NCBI RefSeq assembly: GCF_001584725.1
Contig: NZ_CP014606.1
Location: 620,001 to 684,000, forward strand
DNA from: an endosymbiont 'TC1' of Trimyema compressum
Lineage (GTDB): Bacteria > Bacillota > TC1
Direction of reading: 5' to 3'
Length of the DNA: 64,000 nucleotides
In this document: positions 40,760 through 49,530 of the stretch, piece by piece
How positions within the stretch are numbered: position 1 is the first letter of the stretch
Layout: each line of letters starts with the position of its first letter
The notes under the pieces: model-generated
Database searches by the model: none
Seen by the model: only the letters and a program-made list of their open reading frames with translations
Told to the model about the DNA's origin: nothing
Translations under genes and position numbers: made by a program

Positions 40760-41062
40760 ATGCTAATTAAATTTAAAAAGTTTATTCATTATTTTTTATA
40801 TATTCTTTTGACAAATGTTATTTTTGGGTTTATTTATTACTTTGCGTTTATATGGCTAGCTCAATATTCACTATTACTTGCCTATATAGGTTCTCTAACA
40901 CTTATTATTATTGGAATATTATTAGACAAACACTCACTTTCGTTTGCATATAGAGTATATCGCTTTTTCATGGTTGCTGGCTCAATATTAGATAAATATT
41001 ATAAAAAATTTTTATCTCTGAAGAACACGGATAACTTAAATGAAAAAAACTCAGAAACATAA
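40760..41062 (+). CDS. Small membrane protein, function unknown
   Basis: 100 residues with two or three hydrophobic segments (about 8-30, 34-52 and possibly 62-75) and a basic, Asn/Lys-rich C-terminus. A GGGGAAAG stretch precedes ATG 40760. I do not recognise a family. It overlaps the next small membrane gene by 23 nt, so the two are probably made together. Both are intact among broken genes. Confidence 0.6.
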   Translation: MLIKFKKFIHYFLYILLTNVIFGFIYYFAFIWLAQYSLLLAYIGSLTLIIIGILLDKHSLSFAYRVYRFFMVAGSILDKYYKKFLSLKNTDNLNEKNSET

Positions 41063-41357
41063 TCATCGAGTAATTTTATGGATAATGGATAGTTATGTTT
41101 CTTTTAAGACAGTTTTATTTATATTTTATTTTTTAATATTAATTATTTCACAAGTTATCAATATTTTTCCTTCGATTGCTGGAGAAACTCTTACAAATTT
41201 TATTTTAGCAAATAATTCAGGATTGGTATTAGTAGTTGTATATGACCGAATTCTTAATCAATTTTCAAAAGATAGGCAAGCAATGAAAGAGAGATCGGAA
41301 AAAACAAAGAATTATTTACAGGATAATGATTTTTTACCCATTGTTAATCTCCTTTAA
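41040..41357 (+). CDS. Small membrane protein, function unknown
   Basis: 105 residues: a basic N-terminus, two hydrophobic segments (about 22-45 and 50-75, the second weaker) and a charged tail (KDRQAMKERSEKTKNYLQ). No recognised domain. The pair with the gene upstream resembles small two-component membrane modules, but this is only shape. It converges on ccdA, whose stop is at 41358. Confidence 0.55.
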   Translation: MKKTQKHNHRVILWIMDSYVSFKTVLFIFYFLILIISQVINIFPSIAGETLTNFILANNSGLVLVVVYDRILNQFSKDRQAMKERSEKTKNYLQDNDFLPIVNLL

Positions 41358-42028
41358 TTAAAATGTCAGCAGTGATAAAAAGTATCCCATTAAGCCTGTC
41401 ATCATCAGAACACCTACAATAACTAAAAGGATACCAGATAAAGTAGTAATTATTTTATAGTTTCTTTTAATAAAATCAAAAGTGCTTTTTAATTTTTGAA
41501 TTAGAAGGGCACTTATAATAAAAGGTATTCCTAATCCTAAAGAATAGGCCAGAAGCATTAATATTCCTTGGATAATAGAACCTTGTTGGCTGGCTAATAA
41601 AAGGGCGGAACCTGAAAAAGCACCAACACAGGGAGTCCAACCTATTGAGAAAACAAGTCCAAATAACATACTTTTAAAAAATCCAGTTTGTTTTAGGCCA
41701 TGGTTCTTTGCAAAAGTTTTATTAAGAATTTTAATTTTTAATAAGCCTAAGTAGTTTAAACCAAATAGGACAACAATTAAGCCTGTGGTTATATTAACAA
41801 TTACTGTATATTCTTTAAGTAGTCTTCCTATGGTTCCTGCAAAAGCACCTAGTAATATAAAGATTAATGTGAATCCCGCCACAAAACCCAATGCATTTAT
41901 TAATGTGTTTTTAGTAGATTTTTTTCTTTATCTCCAGCAAAATAGGAAACATAGACAGGAAGCATTGGTAGTAGGCACGGTGATATAAAAGTAATAATGC
42001 CTTCAAGAAATAGTAGTAAATATGTCAA
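41358..42028 (-). pseudogene. ccdA: CcdA-type thiol-disulfide membrane transporter, frameshifted
   Basis: On the minus strand TTG 42028 follows AGAGGTG and gives YLLLFLEGIITFISPC then LLPMLPVYVSYFAGD, the CcdA start with its first redox cysteine. The frame breaks at the run 41908-41912 (five A in the coding strand; six restore LKNTLINALGFVAG). The remaining 177 residues have GWTPCVGAFSGSALLL with the second cysteine and six predicted helices in total. CcdA passes electrons outward to extracytoplasmic thioredoxin-like proteins; no partner gene is adjacent. Confidence 0.86.
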
Positions 42029-42153
42029 AAAGCTCACCTCTTTTTTACTTCATTATACTTATTTTACTAAAAAAACGCGCAAGACGCTACCATAGATTAT
42101 AAAGCATGAATATGTTACTATTTATAATATATAAATAAAGAAAGGAAAATATT

Positions 42154-42582
42154 ATGGAAAGTTCAGTAAAAGAAAAAAATGCTTGGGACCTTTTTAAAAA
42201 TTGTGAATATGGCGTAGTTGCAGTAATTGACCAGGACGCTCGTCCATATAGTATTCCTATTTCACCTGTTGTTTTGGATAACAATATTTACTTTCATACT
42301 TCAAATAAAGGGAAGTTAAAATAAATTTTTGAATTAAAACCATTTGTTTCAATTAATTGCATTGGTAAAACAAGATTAGTACCTGAAAAATTTACGACTG
42401 CCTATGAATCTGCTATTGCTTTCGGCGTAGGTGAAGTTTTAAAAGATGATAATGAAAAACTAAAAGTTTTAGAATAAATTTGTATAAAATATGCTAGTAG
42501 CAATCTCGATAATTTAGATAGTGCTATTGAAAAATCATATAATCGTACAGCTATCATGAGAATAACTGTAGAGAAAATATAG
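42154..42582 (+). pseudogene. Pyridoxamine 5'-phosphate oxidase-family flavoprotein, two nonsense codons
   Basis: A single unshifted frame from ATG 42154 (AAAGGA upstream) to TAG 42580 encodes a ~142-residue NimA/PNPOx-like FMN protein: CEYGVVAVIDQDARPYSIPI, IYFHTSNKGKLK, FVSINCIGKTRLVPEKFTT, YESAIAFGVGEV. Two TAA codons interrupt it at 42322 and 42475. There is no frameshift, so this is decay by substitution. The first stop sits where relatives have a lysine or glutamate. Confidence 0.85.
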
Positions 42583-42673
42583 ATTAAAGTAAGGCGTTAT
42601 TGATAGTGCTTGACTCATCCCTAGGAGGAGATTTTATAATGAGAACAACTATTATTATTAAGGAGTGATGATT

Positions 42674-43533
42674 TTGTATAGAACAGGTATGTTTTCTAAA
42701 ATGAACAGAGTAACTATAAAGGCACTGAGATATTACGATGAAATTGGATTATTAAAGCCTGCTTATATTGATGAGATGACTGGTTATCGCTATTATACTT
42801 CAGAACAACTGCCTATTATCCACAAAATTATGGCATTAAGACAAATGGGTTGTACTATAGATGAAATTATAAAAATACAAAAGGATGAAGACTTGCATAA
42901 AATTCTTTTACAGAAAAAACAATTTTACTAAAGACTATAGATGATACTATTGGTCAACTATCACAGGTTGTTCATTATCTAGATAAAAAAGGAGATGCTA
43001 AGATGGCCTATACTATTCTTATTAAATCTTAAATCACTGCCTGAAATTGAAATTATTGTAGCTTATAGGAGATTGGTTATCCCATATCATCAGATATTAT
43101 TTGATTCAATGACTGAAATGGATCAAGAGTTAGATAGAATAGGTTGTATATTTTCTGATCCTAATTATTGTTTTAATATTTACCATGATGGGGAGTATAA
43201 AGAGGAGAATATTGATGTTGAAATTTGCGAGACAGTAATAGAAGCTAAAGAAGGGAACAAATTACTGAATTTTAAAGTTTTGCCAGCAATAGATGAAGCA
43301 GTTTGTGTACTTCACAAAGGTCCTTACACTTCTTTAGGTGAAGCTTATGGCGCTGCATTTGAGAATGGATTGAGAATAATGGCTATACCTTAAAAGATAA
43401 TCCTAGGGAATCCTACATCGATGGGATTTGGAATAAAGCCAATGAGGAGAATTGGCTAACTGAGATTCAGTGTCCAGTTGCAAAAAGATATAGTTTTAAA
43501 AAATCACTATTATTAATAGTGATTTTATTTTAA
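42674..43533 (+). pseudogene. MerR-family regulator with GyrI-like effector domain, frameshifted
   Basis: Start TTG 42674 (AGGAG 8 nt upstream) gives YRTGMFSKMNRVTIKALRYY and DEIGLLKPAYIDEMTGYRYY, a MerR helix-turn-helix. The frame breaks near 42925; the linker helix and the GyrI-like ligand-binding domain continue in other frames (MTEMDQELDRIGCIF, VLHKGPYTSLGEAYGAAFEN, GYTLKDNPRESYIDGIW). The last frame reads into the terminator hairpin and stops at 43531. Full proteins of this type are about 270-280 residues and sense cationic drugs. Confidence 0.82.
43500..43530 (+). terminator. Terminator after the MerR remnant
   Basis: AAAATCACTATT and AATAGTGATTTT form a perfect 12-bp stem (43500-43511 with 43515-43526, loop ATT), followed by ATTTT. 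Confidence 0.75.
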
Positions 43534-43550
43534 TTATATGCTAGAATGTA

Positions 43551-43573
43551 TTAAACAGTGTTCAATTGTTTAA
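43551..43573. promoter_or_regulatory. TetR operator candidate
   Basis: TTAAACA (43551-43557) and TGTTTAA (43567-43573) form a perfect 7-bp dyad with a 9-nt centre, 17 nt before the TetR remnant start. TetR-family genes usually bind such sites in front of themselves. Confidence 0.5.
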
Positions 43574-43590
43574 TATAAAGGGAGTTTGAG

Positions 43591-44174
43591 ATGCTAAAAG
43601 ATAAACAGTTTAAGTAGCATGAAATCGTTAAACAGAAAATTCTTAGTACTGCAAAGAAAATAATGGAAGAAAAGGGACTAGAAAAAGTTTCTATTAGGTA
43701 GGGTTATTACTAACAGAATGGGCTATTCACCAGGCATTATTTATCACTACTTTAATAATAAAGATGAAATTATTGAAGCAATTTTATTTGAGAGTTATGA
43801 AAAATATTAAAGACAATTACTATTAATGAGACTGCTTTGTTACCGGATCAAAAAATAAAAGTAGCTTTTAAAAGGTATGTTATAGGTGCATTAGAGTGGT
43901 CTGATATATATAAAGTAATAATGACAAGCAGTAAACAAAATGTGTTAAAAGTAACAGGTGTTTTATCTAAATCATTCAGTTATCAAAGCAAAGGATTGGG
44001 GATTTTAAAGGAGACTATAAACGAAGGTATGGAGTCAAAATTTTTAGAAAAGGAAATACTTTATTAGTAGCGCAATGCATTTGGTCTTCAGTTTTTGGTT
44101 TGGTTATGAAAATGATAATATAAAAAGATTATCTTATTGATGAAAAGGAAGTATTTATAGACTGCCAATTATAA
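43591..44174 (+). pseudogene. TetR-family transcriptional regulator, nonsense and frameshifted
   Basis: ATG 43591 follows AGGGAG. Read through, it gives KQKILSTAKKIMEEKGLEKV then ITNRMGYSPGIIYHYFNNKD, a TetR DNA-binding domain, with TAG codons at 43615 and 43696 and further frame changes near 43700, 43825 and 44065. The ligand-binding half reads FKRYVIGALEWSDIYKVIM, LGILKETINEGMESKF and LLVAQCIWSSVFGLVMKMI, ending at 44172. It precedes a flavodoxin gene, a common pairing. Confidence 0.82.
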
Positions 44175-44197
44175 ATATTAATAAGGGGGATTAGTAA

Positions 44198-44653
44198 TTG
44201 AAAACATTGATTTTATTTAGTAGCAAACATGGTGTAGCAAAATTAATAGCTGAAAAAATAGGTGATAGTATAGGTAATGTTACTATTATGAATGTAAAGA
44301 CTAGTAATCCGAACTTAAATGAATATGATACTATTATCATGGGAAGCAGTATTTATGCAGGCTCTATAGGCAAGGAAATGAAAAATTTTCTAACTGTAAA
44401 CGAAGCGTTATTACTAACAAAAAGAATTGGTTTATTTCTATCAGGTCTTGCTGGTGAAGCTGTCAGCAAGTATTTTGACAATAATTTTCCACAGGACTTA
44501 ATAATACATTCAATAATGAATTCTTTTATGGGTGGTTCTTTTGATCCATCAAAAGCTAACTTTATAGAGCGCTTAATAATTAAGGCAGTCGTTGGAAAAA
44601 AGAAATGCCTAGTATTTCTGAAGAGGCAATTGAAACTTTTTCAAAAGCAATGA
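44198..44653 (+). CDS. Flavodoxin-domain protein with altered C-terminus
   Basis: 151 residues. The FMN-binding start is LILFSSKHGVAKLIAEKIG, then YDTIIMGSSIYAGSIGKEMK and GLFLSGLAG, like the flavodoxin-domain (HemG/protoporphyrinogen oxidase-related) group of Bacillota. The last ~20 residues are out of frame: one more A in the run 44596-44601 would give GKKEMPSISEEAIETF and a stop at 44659. The FMN site is complete, so partial function is conceivable; it may equally be a pseudogene or a base-call error. GGGGGA precedes start TTG 44198. Confidence 0.72.
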   Translation: MKTLILFSSKHGVAKLIAEKIGDSIGNVTIMNVKTSNPNLNEYDTIIMGSSIYAGSIGKEMKNFLTVNEALLLTKRIGLFLSGLAGEAVSKYFDNNFPQDLIIHSIMNSFMGGSFDPSKANFIERLIIKAVVGKKKCLVFLKRQLKLFQKQ

Positions 44654-44693
44654 TGGAATAATAGATATAATAAACAATGAAAAGGATATTTTA

Positions 44694-44956
44694 ATGAGTA
44701 AAAAATATGAATTTGAGGCAATTATAAAAAAGGTGACAGATATTAATGGTGCTTATGTAGAGTTCCATTTGATGTTAAAGTAGTATTTGGTAAGGGTAGA
44801 GTTCCTGTAAATGCTACATTTGATGGAGAGCCTTATAAAGGCAGTATTGTAAAAATGGGATTGCCTTCTTATATTATTGGCATTAGAAAAGATATTAGGA
44901 AAAAAATAGGCAAAGAACCTGGTTATTTAATTATTGTTACAATTGAAGAACGATAA
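44694..44956 (+). pseudogene. DUF1905-family protein, one-base deletion
   Basis: ATG 44694 gives [20 protein letters not shown], then the frame breaks at about 44762 where GAGTT should be GAGGTT. The rest reads [20 protein letters not shown] and [19 protein letters not shown], ending at 44954. This ~87-residue beta-barrel family has no established function. One lost G is the only lesion. Confidence 0.84.
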
Positions 44957-44996
44957 GCTTATTAGCAATGAATTTGATTCACTTTATGATTGTTAA

Positions 44997-45037
44997 AAGG
45001 AGTCTCTTAGAAAAAACTAAGAGACTCCTTAATTTTT
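44997..45037 (+). terminator. Strong terminator before the zur-znu operon
   Basis: A perfect 14-bp stem (44997-45010 with 45017-45030, loop AAAAAA) is followed by AATTTTTT. Confidence 0.9.
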
Positions 45038-45047
45038 TGTTAGCTCC

Positions 45048-45100
45048 TTTACATCAGTAAGTATTCGTGTTAATATTTGATAAAGAGACTCAATATCAAC
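45048..45100 (+). promoter_or_regulatory. Promoter with overlapping dyad before the Fur-family gene
   Basis: TTTACA (45048-45053) and TAATAT (45071-45076) are spaced 17 nt. GTTAATATTTGA (45069-45080) and TCAATATCAAC (45090-45100) form a near-perfect inverted repeat across the -10 and start region. The position suits repression by the Fur-family protein encoded just downstream (zinc autoregulation), which is inference. Confidence 0.5.
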
Positions 45101-45116
45101 AAGCGGAGGTGGAAAT

Positions 45117-45536
45117 ATGTCTACAGCATACAATAAAAGAAAAACTAAACAAAAAATTACCATAGATAAATGGCTTGAGAATAATAAAGAGCAATATTTT
45201 ACTGCTGAAGAACTATTTTTTTTACTAATGAAAGGCGATACACCAGTTGGCCGTGCAACTGTTTATCGCTATTTAAATACTCTTGAAGAAGAGGGTGTTC
45301 TGAGACGCTATACATTAAAGGGAGAGTTATCTTGTTGTTATCAATACATAGGAGATGAAAAGAATTATAAAGAGCATTATCATTTGCTCTGTGATAATTG
45401 TGGAAGAATTATTCATTTTAGCAGCGAGGAACTGGAAGTAGCTTTTAAATCATTAGAAGAAAATGGTTTAAGCTTTGATCAACAAAGAACTGTATTTTAT
45501 GGTAAATGTAAGGTTTGTACTAGTGATGAAGGATAG
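45117..45536 (+). CDS. zur: Fur-family metalloregulator, probably Zur
   Basis: 139 residues. The winged helix covers about 10-80 (YFTAEELFFLLMKGDTPVGR, ATVYRYLNTLEEEGVLRRY). The dimer domain has HYHLLCDNCGRIIHF and a final CKVC, giving the two Cys-x-x-Cys pairs of a structural zinc site, plus the His cluster EHYHL. It sits 9 nt before znuA in the same direction, so control of zinc or manganese uptake by Zur is the best reading; PerR or Fur cannot be excluded by sequence alone. GGAGGTGG precedes ATG 45117. Confidence 0.85.
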   Translation: MSTAYNKRKTKQKITIDKWLENNKEQYFTAEELFFLLMKGDTPVGRATVYRYLNTLEEEGVLRRYTLKGELSCCYQYIGDEKNYKEHYHLLCDNCGRIIHFSSEELEVAFKSLEENGLSFDQQRTVFYGKCKVCTSDEG

Positions 45537-45545
45537 GGTGAAGGA

Positions 45546-46475
45546 ATGAAAAAGATTATTATAAGTGTTTTAATAGGCTTAGTTTTAGCATTAGGAGTAG
45601 TGGGTTGCAGTGGGGACAGTGCTGAGGATAAAAGTAAGTTATCTGTTGTAGCGACTCTCTTTCCTCAATATGATTTTGACAAAGCAATTGGTGGGGATAA
45701 AGCTGAGGTAACACTATTGCTTTCTCCAGGAGTTGAAAGCCATTCTTATAAACCAACTCCAGGGGATATCTTAAAAATAAACAAAAGCGATTTGTTTATT
45801 TATACAGGAGCGTATATGGAGCCTTGGGCCCATCGGATAATTGAAGGTAACAAGGGGAAGAGTATTGTTGTTGATGCTTCGAAGGGAATTCCTTTAGAAG
45901 TAAGCTATGAGGAAGTTGGTCATGAAGACCATAGTCATGACAATCATAGTTTTGATCCTCATATTTGGCTGGATTTAACCCTTGCTGCTAAAATGGTGGA
46001 TAATATAGTCGATGGTTTTATTGAAAGAGATTCTGAAAATGAAGCTTATTATAGAAGTAATGGAGAAGCTTATAAAAAAGAATTGTCTGCCTTAGATCAG
46101 GAATTTAAAAGTGCTGTAGAGGAAGGAACTAAAGACACACTTGTTTTTGGCGGGCGATTTGCCTATCAGTATTTTTTAGATCATTATGGCTTAAATTATG
46201 TAACTGCTTATGATTCTTGTTCTAGTGAAGGTGAGCCCAGTGTTAAGACAATAAGTGAGATTATTAAATATATTAATGATAATAAGATTAATGTAATCTA
46301 TTATGAAGAGTTTGTTGATCCTAAAATTGCTAATTCCATTGCAGCTGAAACGGGTGTAAAACCACTTCTCTTTACAACAGCCCATAATGTGACTAAAGAT
46401 CAATTTAACTCAGGTATCTCTTTTATGGAATTAATGAGAGAAAATTTAGCAAATGTAAAAGAAGGTTTAAAATAG
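45546..46475 (+). CDS. znuA: Zinc ABC transporter, substrate-binding lipoprotein (ZnuA)
   Basis: 309 residues. The lipobox ends at Cys21 (LGVVGC). It is a cluster A-I metal receptor: VATLFPQYDFDKAIGGDKAE, PGVESHSYKPTPGDI with a metal His, then a short His-rich loop (HEDHSHDNHSFDPHIWLD) typical of zinc-binding members, and later FGGRFAYQYFLDHYGL and EEFVDPKIANSIAAETG. It delivers zinc to the ZnuB/ZnuC pair that follows directly. Confidence 0.93.
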   Translation: MKKIIISVLIGLVLALGVVGCSGDSAEDKSKLSVVATLFPQYDFDKAIGGDKAEVTLLLSPGVESHSYKPTPGDILKINKSDLFIYTGAYMEPWAHRIIEGNKGKSIVVDASKGIPLEVSYEEVGHEDHSHDNHSFDPHIWLDLTLAAKMVDNIVDGFIERDSENEAYYRSNGEAYKKELSALDQEFKSAVEEGTKDTLVFGGRFAYQYFLDHYGLNYVTAYDSCSSEGEPSVKTISEIIKYINDNKINVIYYEEFVDPKIANSIAAETGVKPLLFTTAHNVTKDQFNSGISFMELMRENLANVKEGLK

Positions 46476-47156
46476 ATGACAGTTTTGAAATTAAGTAATA
46501 TTACAATGAAATATGGTCAGTATAAGGCTGTTGATGATGTTAGTTTTAAACTTGAAAAAGGTGATTTTACATGTTTAATAGGTCCTAATGGCTCTGGTAA
46601 AAGCACATTAATAAAAGGCATTATGGGTCTTTTACCCTATGAAGGAACTATGGATTTCAGTGTTAAAAAGGAAGCAATTGCCTATGCGCCTCAACAAAGT
46701 ACAGCTGTTTCAGATTTTCCTGCTACAGTTAAAGAAATCGTTTTAACTGGTACTATGAAAATAGGGGATTTAAATCCTTTTTATTCAAAAGAGCAAAAGG
46801 TAAGATGTGAAGAGGCCCTGGGGGTGTTTGGCATTGAAAATTTAGCTAATAAGCGGACTGGAGAACTGTCAGGTGGCCAGCAGCAGAGAGTGCTGCTAGC
46901 AAGGGGCTATAGCCGTAATCCTCTTTTGTTTATTTTAGATGAACCCGATGCTGCTTTAGACACGGAAATGGGAAATAATCTTTATAATATATTAGGCAAT
47001 CTCAATCAACAAAAAGGGATTACATTATTAATGATTTCTCATGAATTTCAGAAGGCTCAAAGTGTTTGTAATAATGTAATTGTTATTAATAAAAAGCTAT
47101 TGTATAGTGGTACTGTCAAGGATTACATAAAAGAGGAGGTGTGTAATGTCTTTTGA
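46476..47156 (+). CDS. znuC: Zinc ABC transporter ATPase (ZnuC)
   Basis: 226 residues, starting immediately after the znuA stop. Walker A GPNGSGKST near residue 37, signature [15 protein letters not shown], Walker B LFILDEPDAALD, switch His in MISHEFQ. It overlaps znuB by 11 nt. Intact. Confidence 0.93.
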   Translation: MTVLKLSNITMKYGQYKAVDDVSFKLEKGDFTCLIGPNGSGKSTLIKGIMGLLPYEGTMDFSVKKEAIAYAPQQSTAVSDFPATVKEIVLTGTMKIGDLNPFYSKEQKVRCEEALGVFGIENLANKRTGELSGGQQQRVLLARGYSRNPLLFILDEPDAALDTEMGNNLYNILGNLNQQKGITLLMISHEFQKAQSVCNNVIVINKKLLYSGTVKDYIKEEVCNVF

Positions 47157-47967
47157 AACCCTTTTTGAGTTATTTACCTATCCTTTTGTGTACAGAGCTT
47201 TAGTTGTAGGTGTTTTAGTTTCTATTTGTGCTGCATCATTAGGTGTGATTCTTGTATTAAAGCGGTATTCATTAATAGGCCACGGATTGGCAGATGTTGG
47301 ATTTGCAGCTTTGGCTATTGCTGTTGTTCTTGGTTGGTCACCAATGGCTATTTCTATGCCTATTGTAATATTAGCTTCCTTTCTGATAATGGGCATTAGT
47401 CAAAATAAAAAAGTCAATGGGGATATTGCTATTGGAATGATTGCTACTGGCGCTTTATCAGTAGGGGTTATTGTTACGGCTCTAGGCAGTGGATTTAATG
47501 TTGATGTTTATAATTATATGTTTGGCAGTATATTGGCTATGAACGATGGTGATGTTATTTTAAGTCTAGTTTTGTCAGTTGTAGTTATCAGTTTATTTAT
47601 TATCTTCTATAAACCATTATTTATGATTACCTATGATGAGGAGTATGGCAAGGCATTAGGTATTCCTGTTATTCAATATCAATTTCTATTGTCTTTTTTA
47701 ACAGGTTTAACTGTTGTTATTGGGATGCGTATGATGGGGACACTGCTCATATCCAGTTTGATAATTTTTCCAGCAATTATTGCCAAAAAACTAGTTAAAA
47801 GTTTTAGAATGTTAATTGTAGTTTCTGGTATTCTTTCTGTTTTTGCTTTTGTCATTGGAATGATTTTTTCTTTTATTTTAGATTTGCCGACAGGAGCCTG
47901 TATCGTATTTGTAAATATTATTCTTTTAATATTATCGACTGTTTTTAAAAAGTTAATTAAAGAATGA
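47146..47967 (+). CDS. znuB: Zinc ABC transporter permease (ZnuB)
   Basis: 273 residues with about eight membrane helices, ABC-3 family: YPFVYRALVVGVLVSICAAS, GHGLADVGFAALAIA, SVGVIVTALGSGFNVD, and GMRMMGTLLISSLIIFPA. Start ATG 47146 follows GAGGTG within znuC. An imperfect hairpin at 47973-48004 follows but has a weak T tract. Confidence 0.93.
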   Translation: MSFETLFELFTYPFVYRALVVGVLVSICAASLGVILVLKRYSLIGHGLADVGFAALAIAVVLGWSPMAISMPIVILASFLIMGISQNKKVNGDIAIGMIATGALSVGVIVTALGSGFNVDVYNYMFGSILAMNDGDVILSLVLSVVVISLFIIFYKPLFMITYDEEYGKALGIPVIQYQFLLSFLTGLTVVIGMRMMGTLLISSLIIFPAIIAKKLVKSFRMLIVVSGILSVFAFVIGMIFSFILDLPTGACIVFVNIILLILSTVFKKLIKE

Positions 47968-48080
47968 ACTTAAAGAAGCATTTCACTATGTTGATATGCT
48001 TCTTAATAATGTTATTGAGAACCTCGACACTAGAGATAGATACTGCTAAAATGAGAGTATCTATATTATGGAGGTAAACC

Positions 48081-48631
48081 ATGAGTAAAACTAGATGTAA
48101 ATGGGCTAAAGACCCATTAGAAATAGAAAACCATGATTAACGTTTGGGGACGAGCAATTTATGATGACAGAGCTTTATTTTGAAAGGCTAGTACTAGAAG
48201 GTATGCAAGCAGGACTAAGTTGGCTGACCATACTGAAAAGAAAAGAAGGCATGACTGTAGCATTTGATAATTTTAATCCTGAGATTATAGCGGTATTATA
48301 TAGTCAAGAAAAAATTGTGGAACTTTTAAAAGATGAACGTATTATTAGAAATAAGTTAAAGGTAAATGGGCTGGTTCTCAATGCTCGAAGTTATTTAAAA
48401 ATACAGCATGAATTAGGTTCTTTTAGTGACTATATTTGGTCATTTGTAGGGCATCAACCTATATATAATCAGTTCCGGTCTTTAGAAGATGTTCCAGGAG
48501 AAACTGCTATATCAAAAGTCATGAGCAAAGATTTAAAAAAGAGAGGTTTTGAATTTGTAGGACCAACAATTTGTTATGCATTCATACAATTTGTAGGTAT
48601 GGTTAATGATCATACTATAGATTGTTTTTGA
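48081..48631 (+). pseudogene. tag: DNA-3-methyladenine glycosylase I (Tag), nonsense and frameshifted
   Basis: ATG 48081 after GGAGG reads KTRCKWAKDPLEIENHD, then TAA at 48138 where relatives have Glu in the HDEEWG motif, and frame changes near 48155. The rest is open from 48161: TELYFERLVLEGMQAGLSW, LNARSYLKIQHELGSFSDYI and FEFVGPTICYAFIQFVGMVN, the Tag helical core. The N-terminal zinc-binding Cys and the Glu-Trp base pocket are separated from the body, so the enzyme is probably dead. Confidence 0.86.
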
Positions 48632-48632
48632 T

Positions 48633-49133
48633 ATGAGGCAGTTAAAAATGGCTAGAGCGGCTAATAGAGAAGATGGTTTAGTAATTAGTAAAGTGCTATA
48701 TAAATCATGGCTTCTTACTTATCAAAATGTTTTTAGAAAAGCATTTTTTGAAGCACTTAAGGAAAACCGTTGGGTTCCCTTTTTAAATACTATGTTTGAA
48801 AATAAAATGGGAACTATTTTAGTTGTTGAAGATAAGGAGACCATAATTGGCGCTTCCATATTTGGTAATAGTAGAGATGGAATTTAGGACCATGGCGAAG
48901 TCTATTCATTTTATATTAATCCTAAATTTTGGCAGACAATTAATGGAAAGTACTTTTAATTGTCTTCAAGAAAAGTATGATGTAGTAGATGTTTGGGTAT
49001 TAAAGGAAAATAAGAGAGCTATAGATTTTTACGAAGCACAGGATTTATTAAAAGCGGAAAAGAAAAAAATATAGTTGAGGATGATACGCTATTACCCCAA
49101 CTATTATTAAACTATAAATTAGAGGAGGCTTAA
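48633..49133 (+). pseudogene. GNAT-family N-acetyltransferase, broken
   Basis: ATG 48633 gives ARAANREDGLVISKVLYKSW and ILVVEDKETIIGASIFGNSR, then TAG near 48885; the frame still reads DHGEVYSFYINPKFWQ. After a change it reads LMESTFNCLQEKYDVVDVWV and NKRAIDFYEAQ, and after another IVEDDTLLPQLLLNYKLEE, stopping at 49131. This is the beta-strand/acetyl-CoA loop order of a ~165-residue GNAT protein. It starts next to the tag stop. Confidence 0.8.
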
Positions 49134-49136
49134 TAA

Positions 49137-49506
49137 ATGTTTCAGAGAAATGACTATATTATAAGGCAAATCAACATTCTATCTCAATTTTTAACACATG
49201 TTTTGTTTAGAGAAAAAGAACAGGAAATTGAAATTCCTAAAGAGTAGCTTATAGCTTAAATTGCCTTTAAGGAAAAATTGAAAGAGATGATTAACTCAGG
49301 TGAAATAAATGAAGCAGAAAATATTTTATTTGATAAAATTTACAGAATTTCAAGTGAGAGTAATTTAAAGGCAGCTTTATTTTTCTATACAGAGCTTTTG
49401 AAATTACCACCTGAGTATTTAAAGAAGTGTAACTATACAATAGAAGAAATAGAAGAAGGTTTTAGAGGCTGTGAGGGAACGGTATGGCGTAATTGATGAT
49501 ATTTAG
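49137..49506 (+). pseudogene. DUF6483-like protein, two nonsense codons
   Basis: ATG 49137 gives FQRNDYIIRQINILSQFLTH, a start typical of the DUF6483 group of Bacillota, then TAG at 49245 and TAA at 49257 in an otherwise continuous frame (FKEKLKEMINSGEINEAEN, LKAALFFYTELLKLPPEYLK). A late frame change near 49470 leads to YGVIDDI and a stop at 49504. The family function is unknown. Confidence 0.7.
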
Positions 49507-49530
49507 CAATTTAGAAAAGAGGTGCAATCT

